A stretch of DNA of 64,000 bases from JAXLVB01 sp046329195 (GTDB taxonomy: Bacteria > Bacteroidota > Bacteroidia > Cytophagales > Spirosomataceae). Each line of letters begins with the position of its first letter. Positions within the stretch are counted from its first letter, which is position 1. Positions 19,533-28,911 of this stretch are shown one piece after another. The stretch covers positions 992,001-1,056,000 of the forward strand of contig JAXLVB010000001.1 in NCBI GenBank assembly GCA_046329195.1. The letters run 5' to 3'. Both the position numbers and the translations under genes were made by a program. The notes below the pieces were generated by a model, which searched no databases, was not told the DNA's origin, and was given only the letters and a program-made list of their open reading frames with translations.

Positions 19533-20843
19533 ATGAAACACATTACGAAGTATTCCTTTAGGGCTTTTTTGTTGATTTTTGGGCTGATGGCTGGCTGGTT
19601 ACAAGCCCAACCTACCGAAAAGCTCGTCAAAGTACTGGTGGCTCCCGACCACACCGACTGGAGCTACAAAGCAGGCGAGTCGGTCAAATTTACCATTTCG
19701 GTTGTGCAGAACGGGAACCTACTCAAAAACGCCAAGGTGCGGTATGAGATTGGCCCTGAAAAAATGGAAGCTACCAAAAAAGAAACCCTAACGTTGCCGA
19801 ACGGCACTATCACCATTGATGGTGGTACGATGAATGCCGCTGGTTTTTTGCGCTGCACGGCTATTGCCGAAGTAGAGGGCAAAGAGTACCGAAACCTCGG
19901 CACGGCAGGTTTTGACCCTACCGCCATTGCTCCAACGGTAGCTAATCCCACCGACTTCGAGGTGTTTTGGAGCAAAGCCAAAGAAGAATTGGCCAAAGTG
20001 CCAATGGATGCTAAAATGACCCTGCTACCTGAGCGTTGTACCGAAAAGACCAACGTGTATCACCTCAGCCTTCAGAATTTTAGAGCGGGCGTTCGGCTGT
20101 ATGGCATTCTGTGTGTTCCCAAAAAAGAAGGCAAATATCCTGCGTTATTGCGGGTACCAGGGGCAGGAGCCCGGCCTTACAACGGCGATATCATTACAGC
20201 CGAAAAAGGCATCATTACGCTCGAAATCGGCATTCATGGCATACCCGTCACGATGGAGCCTAGCGTATATGCTGATCTTATGGCGGGGGCGTTTAGCGGC
20301 TATTGGAACTACAACCTCGACGACCGTGACCGATTCTATTACAAGCGGGTCTATATGTGCTGTGTGCGAGCCAATGACTTTTTGGTAAGTTTACCGCAGT
20401 TTGATGGTGCCAACCTAGCCGTAACGGGCGGAAGCCAAGGCGGGGCGCTTAGTATCGTCACGGCAGCGCTCGATACACGAGTAAAATGGCTGGGGGCTTA
20501 TTACCCGGCACTTTCGGACGTAACGGGCTATCTGCATGGCAGAGCTGGTGGCTGGCCTCATTATTTTGATAAAAATGGGTTACTTTTTAACAACAAAAAA
20601 GAGAAAATCGAAACGGCAGGTTACTATGATGTAGTAAACTTTGCCCGCCGAGTCAAAATTCCGGGAATCTATACATGGGGCTTCAATGACGAAACCTGCC
20701 CGCCTACGTCAATGTACGCCTCTTACAATGTAATATCGGCGCCAAAAGAATTGTTTTTGGCCTTAGAGACAGGGCACTGGACCTATCCAGAACAAACCGA
20801 GCGAGTCAATAACTGGCTGGTAGATAAACTGAAAGGAAAATAA
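19533..20843 (+). CDS. Secreted acetylxylan-esterase-family hydrolase
   Basis: An alpha/beta hydrolase of the AXE1/cephalosporin-C deacetylase family (carbohydrate esterase 7), likely removing acetyl groups from plant-type polysaccharides. A signal peptide (MKHITKYSFRAFLLIFGLMAGWLQAQ) precedes a beta-sandwich domain (30-130) and the hydrolase domain. The nucleophile is Ser301 in GGSQGG; Asp in WGFNDETCPPTS and His in ETGHWTYPEQ complete the triad. At 436 aa it is longer than the cytosolic family members because of the N-terminal domain. The true substrate is inferred from the family only. Confidence 0.85.
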   Translation: MKHITKYSFRAFLLIFGLMAGWLQAQPTEKLVKVLVAPDHTDWSYKAGESVKFTISVVQNGNLLKNAKVRYEIGPEKMEATKKETLTLPNGTITIDGGTMNAAGFLRCTAIAEVEGKEYRNLGTAGFDPTAIAPTVANPTDFEVFWSKAKEELAKVPMDAKMTLLPERCTEKTNVYHLSLQNFRAGVRLYGILCVPKKEGKYPALLRVPGAGARPYNGDIITAEKGIITLEIGIHGIPVTMEPSVYADLMAGAFSGYWNYNLDDRDRFYYKRVYMCCVRANDFLVSLPQFDGANLAVTGGSQGGALSIVTAALDTRVKWLGAYYPALSDVTGYLHGRAGGWPHYFDKNGLLFNNKKEKIETAGYYDVVNFARRVKIPGIYTWGFNDETCPPTSMYASYNVISAPKELFLALETGHWTYPEQTERVNNWLVDKLKGK

Positions 20844-20887
20844 AACTCACAGCGCATTATCAACATCATTGCAAATAAAACATCCTC

Positions 20888-21292
20888 ATGAACCGTCGTA
20901 CCTTTGTAGAAAAATCGGCAGTGGCCTTGGCCGCTACCACGGCTGTAACTACCACTGCCGAAGCAAGCAAACCCAGTAAAATGGCATTTATTCACCACGT
21001 GTTTTTCTGGCTCAAAAACCCCTCGAATGCCCAAGAATCGGCCAAATTTGAGAAAGCCCTTAATGATTTGGCGCAGATTGATGTCATCCGAATGGTTCAT
21101 GTGGGTAAACCCATCGTGACGGAGTTTGACAAAGGTGTGACCGATGGCAGTTATGCCTACTCAGTGGTATTGGTTTTTGATAATGCCAAGGATGAAGAAA
21201 CCTACTTGTATCATCCGCTACACAAAAAATTTATTGATGAAAACAAGCATCTGTTTGCCAAAGTGATGGTGTATGACTCGTTGGCATCATAA
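20888..21292 (+). CDS. Dabb-domain (stress-responsive A/B barrel) protein with Tat-like signal
   Basis: A small dimeric alpha/beta-barrel protein. The N-terminus MNRRTFVEKSAVALAATTAVTTT carries twin arginines and looks like a Tat signal. The Dabb domain runs from about residue 36: FIHHVFFWLKNP, then DVIRMVHVGKP, SYAYSVVLVFDNAKDEETYLYHPLHKKFIDE. No catalytic role is assigned to most members of this family. It follows the esterase gene by 44 bp and probably shares its transcript. Confidence 0.85.
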   Translation: MNRRTFVEKSAVALAATTAVTTTAEASKPSKMAFIHHVFFWLKNPSNAQESAKFEKALNDLAQIDVIRMVHVGKPIVTEFDKGVTDGSYAYSVVLVFDNAKDEETYLYHPLHKKFIDENKHLFAKVMVYDSLAS

Positions 21293-21313
21293 GCTAAGTG
21301 GAAAGATTTATCA

Positions 21314-21341
21314 GCCCATGCTCGCCAGCATGGGCTTTTTT
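21314..21341 (+). terminator. Terminator between the Dabb gene and uvrA
   Basis: Perfect 9-bp stem GCCCATGCT/AGCATGGGC with a CGCC loop, then six T. TAATTTTG (21343-21350), a perfect TAnnTTTG box, directly follows and lies 33 bases before the uvrA ATG. Confidence 0.88.
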
Positions 21342-21382
21342 GTAATTTTGAACCTTCCAAGCGCCTTGGTAGTTTTTCTGCT

Positions 21383-24241
21383 ATGAGTATAACAACTGAC
21401 TTTACTACTTCTGCCGAAGTAACCGACCTCGACACCATCGAGATTCTCGGTGCTCGTGAACACAACCTCAAAAACATTGACTTGACCATCCCCCGCAACA
21501 AACTGGTGGTGATTACCGGAATCAGCGGGAGTGGCAAATCGTCGTTGGCATTTGATACGATTTATGCCGAAGGTCAGCGTCGTTATATGGAAAGCTTCAG
21601 TGCCTACGCTCGTAGTTTTATTGGCGATATGGAGCGTCCCGATGTGGACAAAATCAATGGCCTTAGTCCAGTCATTAGCATTGAACAAAAAACCACCTCC
21701 AAAAACCCTCGCTCTACTGTAGGGACTACCACCGAGATTTATGATTTCATGCGGCTACTGTTTGCCAGAGCTAGCGAAGCGTTCAGCTATGTGTCGGGTG
21801 AGCGGATGGTCAAACAAAGCCAAGACCAAATCATTGACCAGATTCTAAAAGAACATAACGATAAAAAAATCACCTTACTAGCTCCTGTAGTGAGAGGTCG
21901 CAAAGGGCATTACCGAGAGCTGTTTGTTGAGTTGGCTAAAAAAGGATACACCAAAGTACGAGTAGATGGCGAAGTGCAGGACATCGTACCAAAAATGCAG
22001 CTAGACCGATTCAAAATTCACGATATTGAGCTTGTCATTGACCGCATCATCCCTCGTGAAGAAGACCGTTTTCGCCTCAGTCAGTCGGTAGGCAATGCCC
22101 TCGTTCAAGGCAAAGGATTGATGCTGCTGCTAGGAGAAAAAGGAAAAGTCCAGAATTTCTCTAAAAATTTGATGGACCCTGTTTCGGGTATCAGTTACGA
22201 CGAACCAGCACCCAACTCATTTTCATTTAACTCGCCGTACGGCTGGTGCCCCACTTGTCAAGGGCTGGGCCTTGTCGAAGAAATTACCCCCGAATCGGTG
22301 ATTCCTGACAAATCGCTCAGTATCAGCAGAGGCGCTATTGCGCCCATTGGCGAATACCGAGACCTATGGATTTTTAAGCAGCTGGAGGTGTTGTTAAAAC
22401 CCTTCAAAGTGGGCCTCACGACGCCTATCGAAAAGTTTCCGGCCGAGGCCGTTGAGATGATGCTCTATGGCACCGACGAGCCCGTGCCCGTACCGAGTGT
22501 AAAGTACCCCGGTACTGAATGGAATACCAAATACGAAGGCATTATCAATTTCTTGAAGCGCCAGCAAGAGAGCGGCTCAGACAAAATTCAAGAATGGCTT
22601 AAAGATTTCATGCTTGTAGCTGAATGTCCTGATTGTCAAGGTACTCGACTCAAAAAGGAGGCACTTTGGTTTAAGGTGGATGGCAAAAATATTGCCGAAC
22701 TGGCCGAAATGGATATTCGGGAGCTGGCCACTTGGTTTGAAAAGATTGAGTCTCGCCTGTCGGAACGTCAAAATACAATTGGGAAGGAAGTATTAAAAGA
22801 AATTAGGAAACGAATTGGCTTTTTGTTGGGGATTGGCTTGGATTATCTTACGCTCAATCGTCAACTCAAAACGTTGTCAGGGGGAGAGGCCCAGCGAATT
22901 CGTTTGGCCACCCAGATAGGCACACAATTGGTGGGAGTGCTCTACATCATGGACGAACCTAGTATTGGCCTCCACCAGCGAGACAATGTAAAGCTCATTC
23001 AAGCGCTCAAAGATTTGCGAGATTTAGGAAACACGGTGCTGGTTGTCGAGCATGACAAAGACATGATGCTGGCCTCAGACTATTTGGTGGACGTAGGCCC
23101 CGGTGCCGGACGCCACGGCGGACAGATTGTTGGCGAAGGTACACCAGAGCAATTTCTTAAAAATCAGTCGGTTACTTCAAAATATCTCAATGGGGATTTA
23201 GGTATTGAAGTTCCGAAAAAGCGCCGTTCGGGCAATGGAAACGCACTAGTACTGCAGGGATGTACAGGTCATAATTTGCAAAATGTAACGCTCGCACTGC
23301 CATTGGGCAAAATGATTTGCGTAACAGGCGTGTCAGGCAGTGGCAAATCTTCCTTGATTCACGAAACACTATTTCCGATTCTGAACAAGCACTTTTTTAA
23401 TGCAAAGAAAGAGCCCCTTTCGTTCAAATCGGTGGAGGGCTTAGCGCATATTGACAAAGTAATAGAAGTAGATCAAAGCCCAATTGGCCGAACACCTCGC
23501 TCCAATCCGGCCACTTATACAGGGATGTTCTCTGACATTCGGACCCTGTTTTCGGAACTCCCTGAAGCCAAGATTCGTGGCTACAAACCTGGGCGGTTTT
23601 CGTTCAATGTAAAAGGCGGGCGTTGCGAAGAGTGCGAAGGCGCAGGCATCAAGAAAATCGAAATGGAGTTTTTGCCTGATGTACACGTCCCTTGCGAAAG
23701 CTGCAAAGGAAAGCGCTTCAACCGAGAAACGTTAGAAGTGCGTTTCAAAGGAAAATCTATCGCCGATGTGCTGGACATGACCGTAGAACAAGCATTGGAA
23801 TTCTTTGAAAATCAACCGAAAATCCTCCGAAAAGTAACAACCCTGCATGAAGTAGGTCTTGACTACATCACCCTCGGACAGCAGGCTACCACACTGTCTG
23901 GTGGGGAGGCACAGCGTGTGAAATTGGCCGAAGAACTTTCAAAGAAAGACACAGGTAAAACCCTCTACATTCTGGATGAACCGACTACGGGGCTTCATTT
24001 TCAGGATATTAAACACTTGCTCGACGTCCTCAACAAGCTGGTGGAAAAAGGCAACACGGTTTTGATTATTGAACACAACCTTGACGTTATCAAGGTAGCT
24101 GACCATCTGATCGACCTCGGTCCCGAAGGGGGCAGCCAAGGTGGGCAAATCATTGCCGAAGGAACGCCAGAACAAGTAGCCAAAGCCAAAGGAAGCTACA
24201 CGGCTCATTTCTTGAAAGAAGAACTCAAAGGCAGAAAATAG
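21383..24241 (+). CDS. uvrA: Excinuclease ABC subunit A
   Basis: Damage-recognition ATPase of nucleotide excision repair. Both ABC modules are present: Walker A sequences GISGSGKSS (near residue 50) and GVSGSGKSS (near 655), and two LSGGEAQR signatures. The zinc-binding Cys pairs are CPTCQG and CPDCQG in the first half and CEECEG...CESCKG in the second. The length (952 aa) is normal. A -7 box lies just upstream, after the preceding terminator, and a palindromic terminator follows. Confidence 0.98.
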   Translation: MSITTDFTTSAEVTDLDTIEILGAREHNLKNIDLTIPRNKLVVITGISGSGKSSLAFDTIYAEGQRRYMESFSAYARSFIGDMERPDVDKINGLSPVISIEQKTTSKNPRSTVGTTTEIYDFMRLLFARASEAFSYVSGERMVKQSQDQIIDQILKEHNDKKITLLAPVVRGRKGHYRELFVELAKKGYTKVRVDGEVQDIVPKMQLDRFKIHDIELVIDRIIPREEDRFRLSQSVGNALVQGKGLMLLLGEKGKVQNFSKNLMDPVSGISYDEPAPNSFSFNSPYGWCPTCQGLGLVEEITPESVIPDKSLSISRGAIAPIGEYRDLWIFKQLEVLLKPFKVGLTTPIEKFPAEAVEMMLYGTDEPVPVPSVKYPGTEWNTKYEGIINFLKRQQESGSDKIQEWLKDFMLVAECPDCQGTRLKKEALWFKVDGKNIAELAEMDIRELATWFEKIESRLSERQNTIGKEVLKEIRKRIGFLLGIGLDYLTLNRQLKTLSGGEAQRIRLATQIGTQLVGVLYIMDEPSIGLHQRDNVKLIQALKDLRDLGNTVLVVEHDKDMMLASDYLVDVGPGAGRHGGQIVGEGTPEQFLKNQSVTSKYLNGDLGIEVPKKRRSGNGNALVLQGCTGHNLQNVTLALPLGKMICVTGVSGSGKSSLIHETLFPILNKHFFNAKKEPLSFKSVEGLAHIDKVIEVDQSPIGRTPRSNPATYTGMFSDIRTLFSELPEAKIRGYKPGRFSFNVKGGRCEECEGAGIKKIEMEFLPDVHVPCESCKGKRFNRETLEVRFKGKSIADVLDMTVEQALEFFENQPKILRKVTTLHEVGLDYITLGQQATTLSGGEAQRVKLAEELSKKDTGKTLYILDEPTTGLHFQDIKHLLDVLNKLVEKGNTVLIIEHNLDVIKVADHLIDLGPEGGSQGGQIIAEGTPEQVAKAKGSYTAHFLKEELKGRK

Positions 24242-24263
24242 GAGGCTATTGTAGTGCTATTTA

Positions 24264-24301
24264 CCAAAAAGAAGATGGCGCTAGCGCCATCTTCTTTTTG
24301 G
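24264..24301. terminator. Bidirectional terminator between uvrA and fabI
   Basis: A perfect 38-bp palindrome: 19-bp arms from CCAAAAAGAAG through the centre GGCGCTAGCGCC to the mirrored T-rich arm. It serves the convergent uvrA and fabI transcripts, with the A/T blocks inside the stem providing a T-run in either direction. Confidence 0.85.
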
Positions 24302-24336
24302 TTCGAGCCACCGATAACGAATAAACCAATATGATT

Positions 24337-25158
24337 TTACGATTCTTTCGGCTGCAGCAACTCCACGATTTCTTCCGAAATCCCGGTGTTTGAGAAGCCG
24401 CCATCGTGGAAAAGGTTTTGCATGGTTACTTTGCGAGTCAAGTCTGAGAAGAGCGTTACCACGTAGTCAGCGCACTCTTCGGCAGAGGCGTTGCCCAGCG
24501 GCGACATTTTTTGTGCATATTCAAAAAACGCATCAAAGCCACTAATACCTGTACCCGCCGTTGTTTTGGTGGGCGACTGCGACACGGTATTGACACGTAC
24601 GCCTTTTTGCTTACCCAGACGGTAGCCATAACTACGAGCTATCGACTCAAGCATGGCCTTGGCTTGCGCCATATCGGTATAGTCAGTAAACGAGCGCTGG
24701 GCAGCAATGTAGCTCAAGGCCACAACAGAACCGCCGTCGGCAAAAGCGTCGAGTTTTTCACCTACTTGCATCATTTTGTGAAACGACAACGCCGATACGT
24801 CTAAGCTTTGGATGAACCAATCGTAATTGAGGTCGCCATAGGCACGGCCTTTGCGAATGTTGGTGCTCATTCCGATCGAGTGAAGCACAAAGTCAATTTT
24901 GCCACCCAGCACTTCTTGCGCTTTGGTGTAGAGATTTTCGAGCTGTGCCACGTCCGTTGCATCAGCAGGGATGATTTCGGCCTCGCAAGTTTCGGCCAAT
25001 TGTTTAATAGCTCCTAAGCGCATGGCAATAGGGGCGTTAGACAACACAAACGAAGCGCCTTCTTCTTTGCAACGAAGCGCTACTTTCCAAGCAATTGAGT
25101 TGGCATCTAAAGCACCCGTGATGATACCACGTTTGCCTTTCAAAAGATTGTAAGACAT
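24337..25158 (-). CDS. fabI: Enoyl-[acyl-carrier-protein] reductase (NADH)
   Basis: Reduces trans-2-enoyl-ACP in fatty acid elongation. A short-chain dehydrogenase of the FabI type: cofactor segment GKRGIITGALDANSIAWKVA, LHSIGMST, and the catalytic Tyr and Lys in YTDMAQAK (Y-x6-K spacing as in FabI). The C-terminal part SPTKTTAGTGISGF and DGGFSNTGI is also FabI-like. At 273 aa it has the normal length. Confidence 0.95.
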   Translation of the reverse strand: MSYNLLKGKRGIITGALDANSIAWKVALRCKEEGASFVLSNAPIAMRLGAIKQLAETCEAEIIPADATDVAQLENLYTKAQEVLGGKIDFVLHSIGMSTNIRKGRAYGDLNYDWFIQSLDVSALSFHKMMQVGEKLDAFADGGSVVALSYIAAQRSFTDYTDMAQAKAMLESIARSYGYRLGKQKGVRVNTVSQSPTKTTAGTGISGFDAFFEYAQKMSPLGNASAEECADYVVTLFSDLTRKVTMQNLFHDGGFSNTGISEEIVELLQPKES

Positions 25159-25310
25159 GGTTAACTTCTGGTTAATGCAGATGGTGTGGCAAATCTTTTT
25201 TCTTTTGTAACGTCGCAGCGTCGAACCGTTACTATAGTTAAGCCACTACCTCTGTAGTCGTTAATTTTCGGTTCAAATTAACAAGTTTTTTTGCTCTAAA
25301 ACCAATATCT

Positions 25311-25760
25311 ATGCCTTTGTGTATTCGTCAAGCCTCTGAGGCCGACTTACCGGCCATCCTGAATCTGTACGCTGAAGCCCTCGAAGACAAACAAGTGATT
25401 TCGTTGGAGCAAGCTCAATATCTGTTGGCTCGTATCAACAGCTACCCCAATTACAAGCTTTACGTGGCCGACTTAGACCAAGTTACAGTGGGGACGTTTG
25501 CCTTATTGATTATGGACAATCTCGGGCATTTAGGTACGCCTTCGGCAGTAGTCGAAGACGTAGCCGTGCTACCAGGCGTACAAGGTCAAGGCATTGGTAA
25601 GCAAATGATGCAGTTTGCGCTGGAACGTTGCCAAGAGGCGGGATGCTACAAAATGGCGCTTTCGAGCAATCTGCGACGGCACCGTGCTCATGCGTTTTAT
25701 GAGTCGCTCGGATTCAAAAAACACGGGTATAGTTTTTTGATAGAATTGCCCACCAAATGA
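25311..25760 (+). CDS. GNAT family N-acetyltransferase
   Basis: An acetyl-CoA-dependent acyltransferase of the Gcn5-related fold. The motif A region is VEDVAVLPGVQGQGIGKQMMQFALE, where QGQGIG binds the pyrophosphate of CoA, and the C-terminal part HAFYESLGFKKHG is typical. Length (149 aa) is normal. The substrate is unknown. Confidence 0.9.
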   Translation: MPLCIRQASEADLPAILNLYAEALEDKQVISLEQAQYLLARINSYPNYKLYVADLDQVTVGTFALLIMDNLGHLGTPSAVVEDVAVLPGVQGQGIGKQMMQFALERCQEAGCYKMALSSNLRRHRAHAFYESLGFKKHGYSFLIELPTK

Positions 25761-25869
25761 TGTTGCCAATAAGGCATTTTAGCCGTACCTTCACCGCCCA
25801 AATAGGGTATGTTTTCTTGTGAAGCCTTATGACAATCCCCATCAAAACCCTATCATAAACCGCAAAACT

Positions 25870-27018
25870 ATGAGCACTATCAAAGTAGCTGTTGCTGGCG
25901 TTGGTTTTATTGGACCCGCCCACATCGAAGCCCTTCGACGTAACCCCAACATTGAAGTGGTGAGTATCTTGCACCCCATCCCAGGCGAAGCCGACGTCAA
26001 AGCCGAGCAGTTGGGTATTCCGAAAGCTCACCTCAATTACGATGACCTCATTGCCGATGAGTCGGTGCAGGTAGTGCATGTATGTACGCCTAATAACCTG
26101 CACTTTGAGCAAGCCAAAAAGGCTCTGCTGGCAGGCAAACACGTCATTTGTGAAAAACCACTGGCTACTACCATAGCCGAAGCCGAAGAGTTGGTCGAAT
26201 TGGCCGCCAAAACAGGGCTGGTCAATGCCGTGCACTTCAATTTACGGTATTACCCGATTGTTCGTCAAATGAAGGTAATGCGTGAAAAAGGCGAACTAGG
26301 CGATTTGTACTCGGTAATTGGTACGTATCTGCAAGACTGGTTGTTTCACCAAACGGACTACAACTGGCGCCTTGAGCCTGACAAATCGGGGGATAGCCGT
26401 GCCATTGCCGACATCGGTAGCCACTTGATGGACCTGATTGAGTACATTTCGGGGAATAAAATTTCGGCAGTAATGGCCGACTTCAACACGGTACACAAAA
26501 CCCGTAAAAAACCACTAAAAGCCGTTGAAACGTATTCGGGAAAAATGCTACAACCCGAAGATTATCAGGATGTTCCGATCAATACAGAAGACTTCGCTTC
26601 GGTATTGTTGCGTTTTGAAAATGGTGCCAAAGGCGTAGTGACGGTGAGTCAAGTGTCGGCTGGCCGTAAAAATCGAGTGGATTTAGAGTTCTCGGGCTCA
26701 AAAGAAACCTTCCACTGGTGCAGCGAATCGCCCAATAATCTTTGGATTGGCCAGCGTGATGGTGCCAACCAACTACTCATGCGTGACCCGTCGTTGTTCC
26801 ACCGTGAGGCTGCGTCGGTGATTTCGTTCCCCGGCGGCCACAACGAAGGCTTCCCCGACACCTCAAAGCAGATGTTCAAGGAAGTATATGCGGCTATTCG
26901 AGCTGGCAAGCAACCCGACAACCCTACATACCCCACCTTTGCCGATGGCTTGCGTGAATTGTTGATTTGCGAGCGCATTATCGAAAGCCACCGCAAACAG
27001 GCTTGGGTAACCGTATAA
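25870..27018 (+). CDS. Gfo/Idh/MocA family oxidoreductase
   Basis: An NAD(P)-dependent sugar or inositol dehydrogenase. The Rossmann motif is IKVAVAGVGFIGPAHIEAL; the dehydrogenase Lys lies in HVICEKPLATT, and the second domain has FNLRYYPIVRQMK and DIGSHLMDLIEYISG. The ATG at 25870 is chosen because it begins the Rossmann strand; the frame extends 17 codons upstream. The next gene, 48 bp on, encodes a sugar isomerase, and together they look like a catabolic module of the inositol or rare-sugar type. Confidence 0.9.
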   Translation: MSTIKVAVAGVGFIGPAHIEALRRNPNIEVVSILHPIPGEADVKAEQLGIPKAHLNYDDLIADESVQVVHVCTPNNLHFEQAKKALLAGKHVICEKPLATTIAEAEELVELAAKTGLVNAVHFNLRYYPIVRQMKVMREKGELGDLYSVIGTYLQDWLFHQTDYNWRLEPDKSGDSRAIADIGSHLMDLIEYISGNKISAVMADFNTVHKTRKKPLKAVETYSGKMLQPEDYQDVPINTEDFASVLLRFENGAKGVVTVSQVSAGRKNRVDLEFSGSKETFHWCSESPNNLWIGQRDGANQLLMRDPSLFHREAASVISFPGGHNEGFPDTSKQMFKEVYAAIRAGKQPDNPTYPTFADGLRELLICERIIESHRKQAWVTV

Positions 27019-27066
27019 ACACGGTAGGGGCGTATGCAATACGCCCCTACTAAATCAGAAAAAGCC

Positions 27067-27987
27067 ATGCTTGACTTAGGATTTGTAAGCGCCATCTTGG
27101 CAGATTATGACTTCGAGAATGTCATTCAGTTTGCTCAACAGCACCAGTTTAAGTGCGTGGAGGTCATGTGTTGGCCTCGTGACAATGCCGATACTCGTCG
27201 CTATGCGGGGGTTTCGCATATCGACGTAAATGCGCTGGACGAAAAGCGGTTGAGCCACATCAACAGCTATTTGCATCAGCGAGGTATCTATATTTCGGGT
27301 TTGGGGTATTACCCGAATCCCTTAGACCCAGACCCCGAAAAAGCGACGTATTATGTAGAACACATCAAGCAAATCATTCGGGCGGCGGCTAAGCTGAATG
27401 TTCCGGTGGTGAACACGTTTATTGGCCGAAATCCGTCGCTCAATGTAGCCGATAACCTCAAGTTGTTTGAAAAAACGTGGGTGCCTATTATCAAGGTAGC
27501 CGAAGAAAATAACGTGAAGATTGGCATCGAAAACTGCCCCATGTGGTTTACGAACGACGAATGGCCCGGCGGCAAAAACTTAGCCACCACACCAGCCATT
27601 TGGGACAAACTCTTTGAGATTATCCCTTCACCGATTTTGGGGCTTAACTACGACCCTTCGCATTTGGTATGGCAAATGATGGACGAAATCCGCCCCATCT
27701 ATGACTACTCACATCGCCTACACCACATTCATCTCAAAGACGTAAAGGTGTATCGTGACAAACTAAATCGGGTAGGGATTATGGCAAATCCCTTAGAATA
27801 CCATAGCCCTAAGCTCCCCGGGCTGGGCGACGTGAACTGGCGGGCCTTTTTTGCCGCTCTCACCGATGTGCGCTACCGTGGCCCTGTGTGTATTGAGGTA
27901 GAAGACAAAGCCTACGAAGGCTCTATGGCCGACGTACACGCCGCCATCTTGACGAGCCGAAATTATCTCCGGCAATTCTTGGCGTAA
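27067..27987 (+). CDS. Sugar phosphate isomerase/epimerase (xylose-isomerase-like TIM barrel)
   Basis: A divalent-metal TIM-barrel enzyme. The likely metal ligands are Glu in GIENCPMW, Asp and His in LNYDPSHLVW, His in HHIHLKDVK and Glu in VCIEVEDKAY. It is translated from the ATG at 27067, which begins MLDLGFVSAIL; an upstream ATG at 27034 adds 11 unlikely residues. It follows the oxidoreductase gene in the same direction and probably works on the same sugar. Substrate unknown. Confidence 0.88.
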   Translation: MLDLGFVSAILADYDFENVIQFAQQHQFKCVEVMCWPRDNADTRRYAGVSHIDVNALDEKRLSHINSYLHQRGIYISGLGYYPNPLDPDPEKATYYVEHIKQIIRAAAKLNVPVVNTFIGRNPSLNVADNLKLFEKTWVPIIKVAEENNVKIGIENCPMWFTNDEWPGGKNLATTPAIWDKLFEIIPSPILGLNYDPSHLVWQMMDEIRPIYDYSHRLHHIHLKDVKVYRDKLNRVGIMANPLEYHSPKLPGLGDVNWRAFFAALTDVRYRGPVCIEVEDKAYEGSMADVHAAILTSRNYLRQFLA

Positions 27988-28009
27988 TACCTAAATTTTT
28001 GTTGAATTC

Positions 28010-28038
28010 AGACCAGCAAGGAAGCCCTTTGCTGGTCT
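28010..28038 (+). terminator. Hairpin after the isomerase gene
   Basis: AGACCAGCAA (28010-28019) pairs with TTGCTGGTCT (28029-28038) across a 9-nt loop. No T-run follows, so it may be a transcript-end or processing hairpin rather than an efficient terminator. Confidence 0.4.
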
Positions 28039-28053
28039 AATCATATCCAAACG

Positions 28054-28911
28054 ATGCGAAAAACGGTATTTCTACTGATAGCGGTTGGGGTCTTGAGTTC
28101 TTTTGCTCCACCCAAAGTTGTCTGGGTAGCTATTGGCGACTCCATTACCTACCTCAACAATCACCAAAACGAAACGGGTCATCGGATTACCCGAGGTTAT
28201 ATGACCATGCTGACAGAGCAACTTTCTGATATTGAGTACGTTAATAAAGGGTATAATGGCTGGACGGCAGGGCGAATCGCTGCTCACATTGATAGTTTGG
28301 GCTTGATAAAAGCGGATGTTTATTCGATATTTTTAGGAACAAACGACTGGTGGGTTGGCCGCCCTCTCGGTACGTTAGATGACTACAAAAATAATACAGG
28401 GAATAATACGGTTTATGGCTCGTTTCGGATTATTATTAATAAACTCCGTTCGTTGAACAAAGCCGCCCACATTATCTTGATTACACCCATGCAGCGAGTG
28501 GACTTTGTGTATATGAACGATACGAAAAACAATGCGTACGGTTCTTACAAAGATAAGAAGGGGCAATACTTAGAGCAATTTGCCAATGCGATTAAAGAAA
28601 TAGGGGATTTTGAACACGTTGATGTCATAGACCTATTCCATCATCAAGCACTGCGGCACAAAAAGCTAGTTAAATTTAAGCGACTCAAAGACCCGCAGAC
28701 GGGTTTGTACAAGAACTTTGCCTATCCTAATTTTATAAATGTGCCCTTTAACCCTGAAACAGACGATTACCCCTACCCAATAGAATCAATAGACATGACT
28801 TTTGATGGCTTGCACCCTTCAGACAAGGGTTACAGAGTGATTACGAAGCAACTTTTAAAGCCAATGAAAAAATGGCTTGAAACCAAGCAGAACGTTACTT
28901 ACTCAAATTGA
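28054..28911 (+). CDS. Secreted SGNH/GDSL hydrolase
   Basis: An esterase or lipase of the SGNH superfamily, probably acting on acyl groups of carbohydrates. A signal peptide (MRKTVFLLIAVGVLSSFA) is followed by block I with the nucleophile Ser in AIGDSITYL, a Gly in GYNGWTAGRI, block III in FLGTNDWW and block V with Asp and His in FDGLHPSDKGY. The length (285 aa) is normal. The last 13 bp overlap the convergent cyclophilin gene. Confidence 0.88.
   Translation: MRKTVFLLIAVGVLSSFAPPKVVWVAIGDSITYLNNHQNETGHRITRGYMTMLTEQLSDIEYVNKGYNGWTAGRIAAHIDSLGLIKADVYSIFLGTNDWWVGRPLGTLDDYKNNTGNNTVYGSFRIIINKLRSLNKAAHIILITPMQRVDFVYMNDTKNNAYGSYKDKKGQYLEQFANAIKEIGDFEHVDVIDLFHHQALRHKKLVKFKRLKDPQTGLYKNFAYPNFINVPFNPETDDYPYPIESIDMTFDGLHPSDKGYRVITKQLLKPMKKWLETKQNVTYSN

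Noticed and set aside
24264..24301. Operator for uvrA or fabI
   Set aside because: The palindrome lies between the 3' ends of convergent genes, which fits a shared terminator.
25714..26235. 173-aa frame opposite the oxidoreductase gene
   Set aside because: Antisense shadow over a conserved Rossmann domain.
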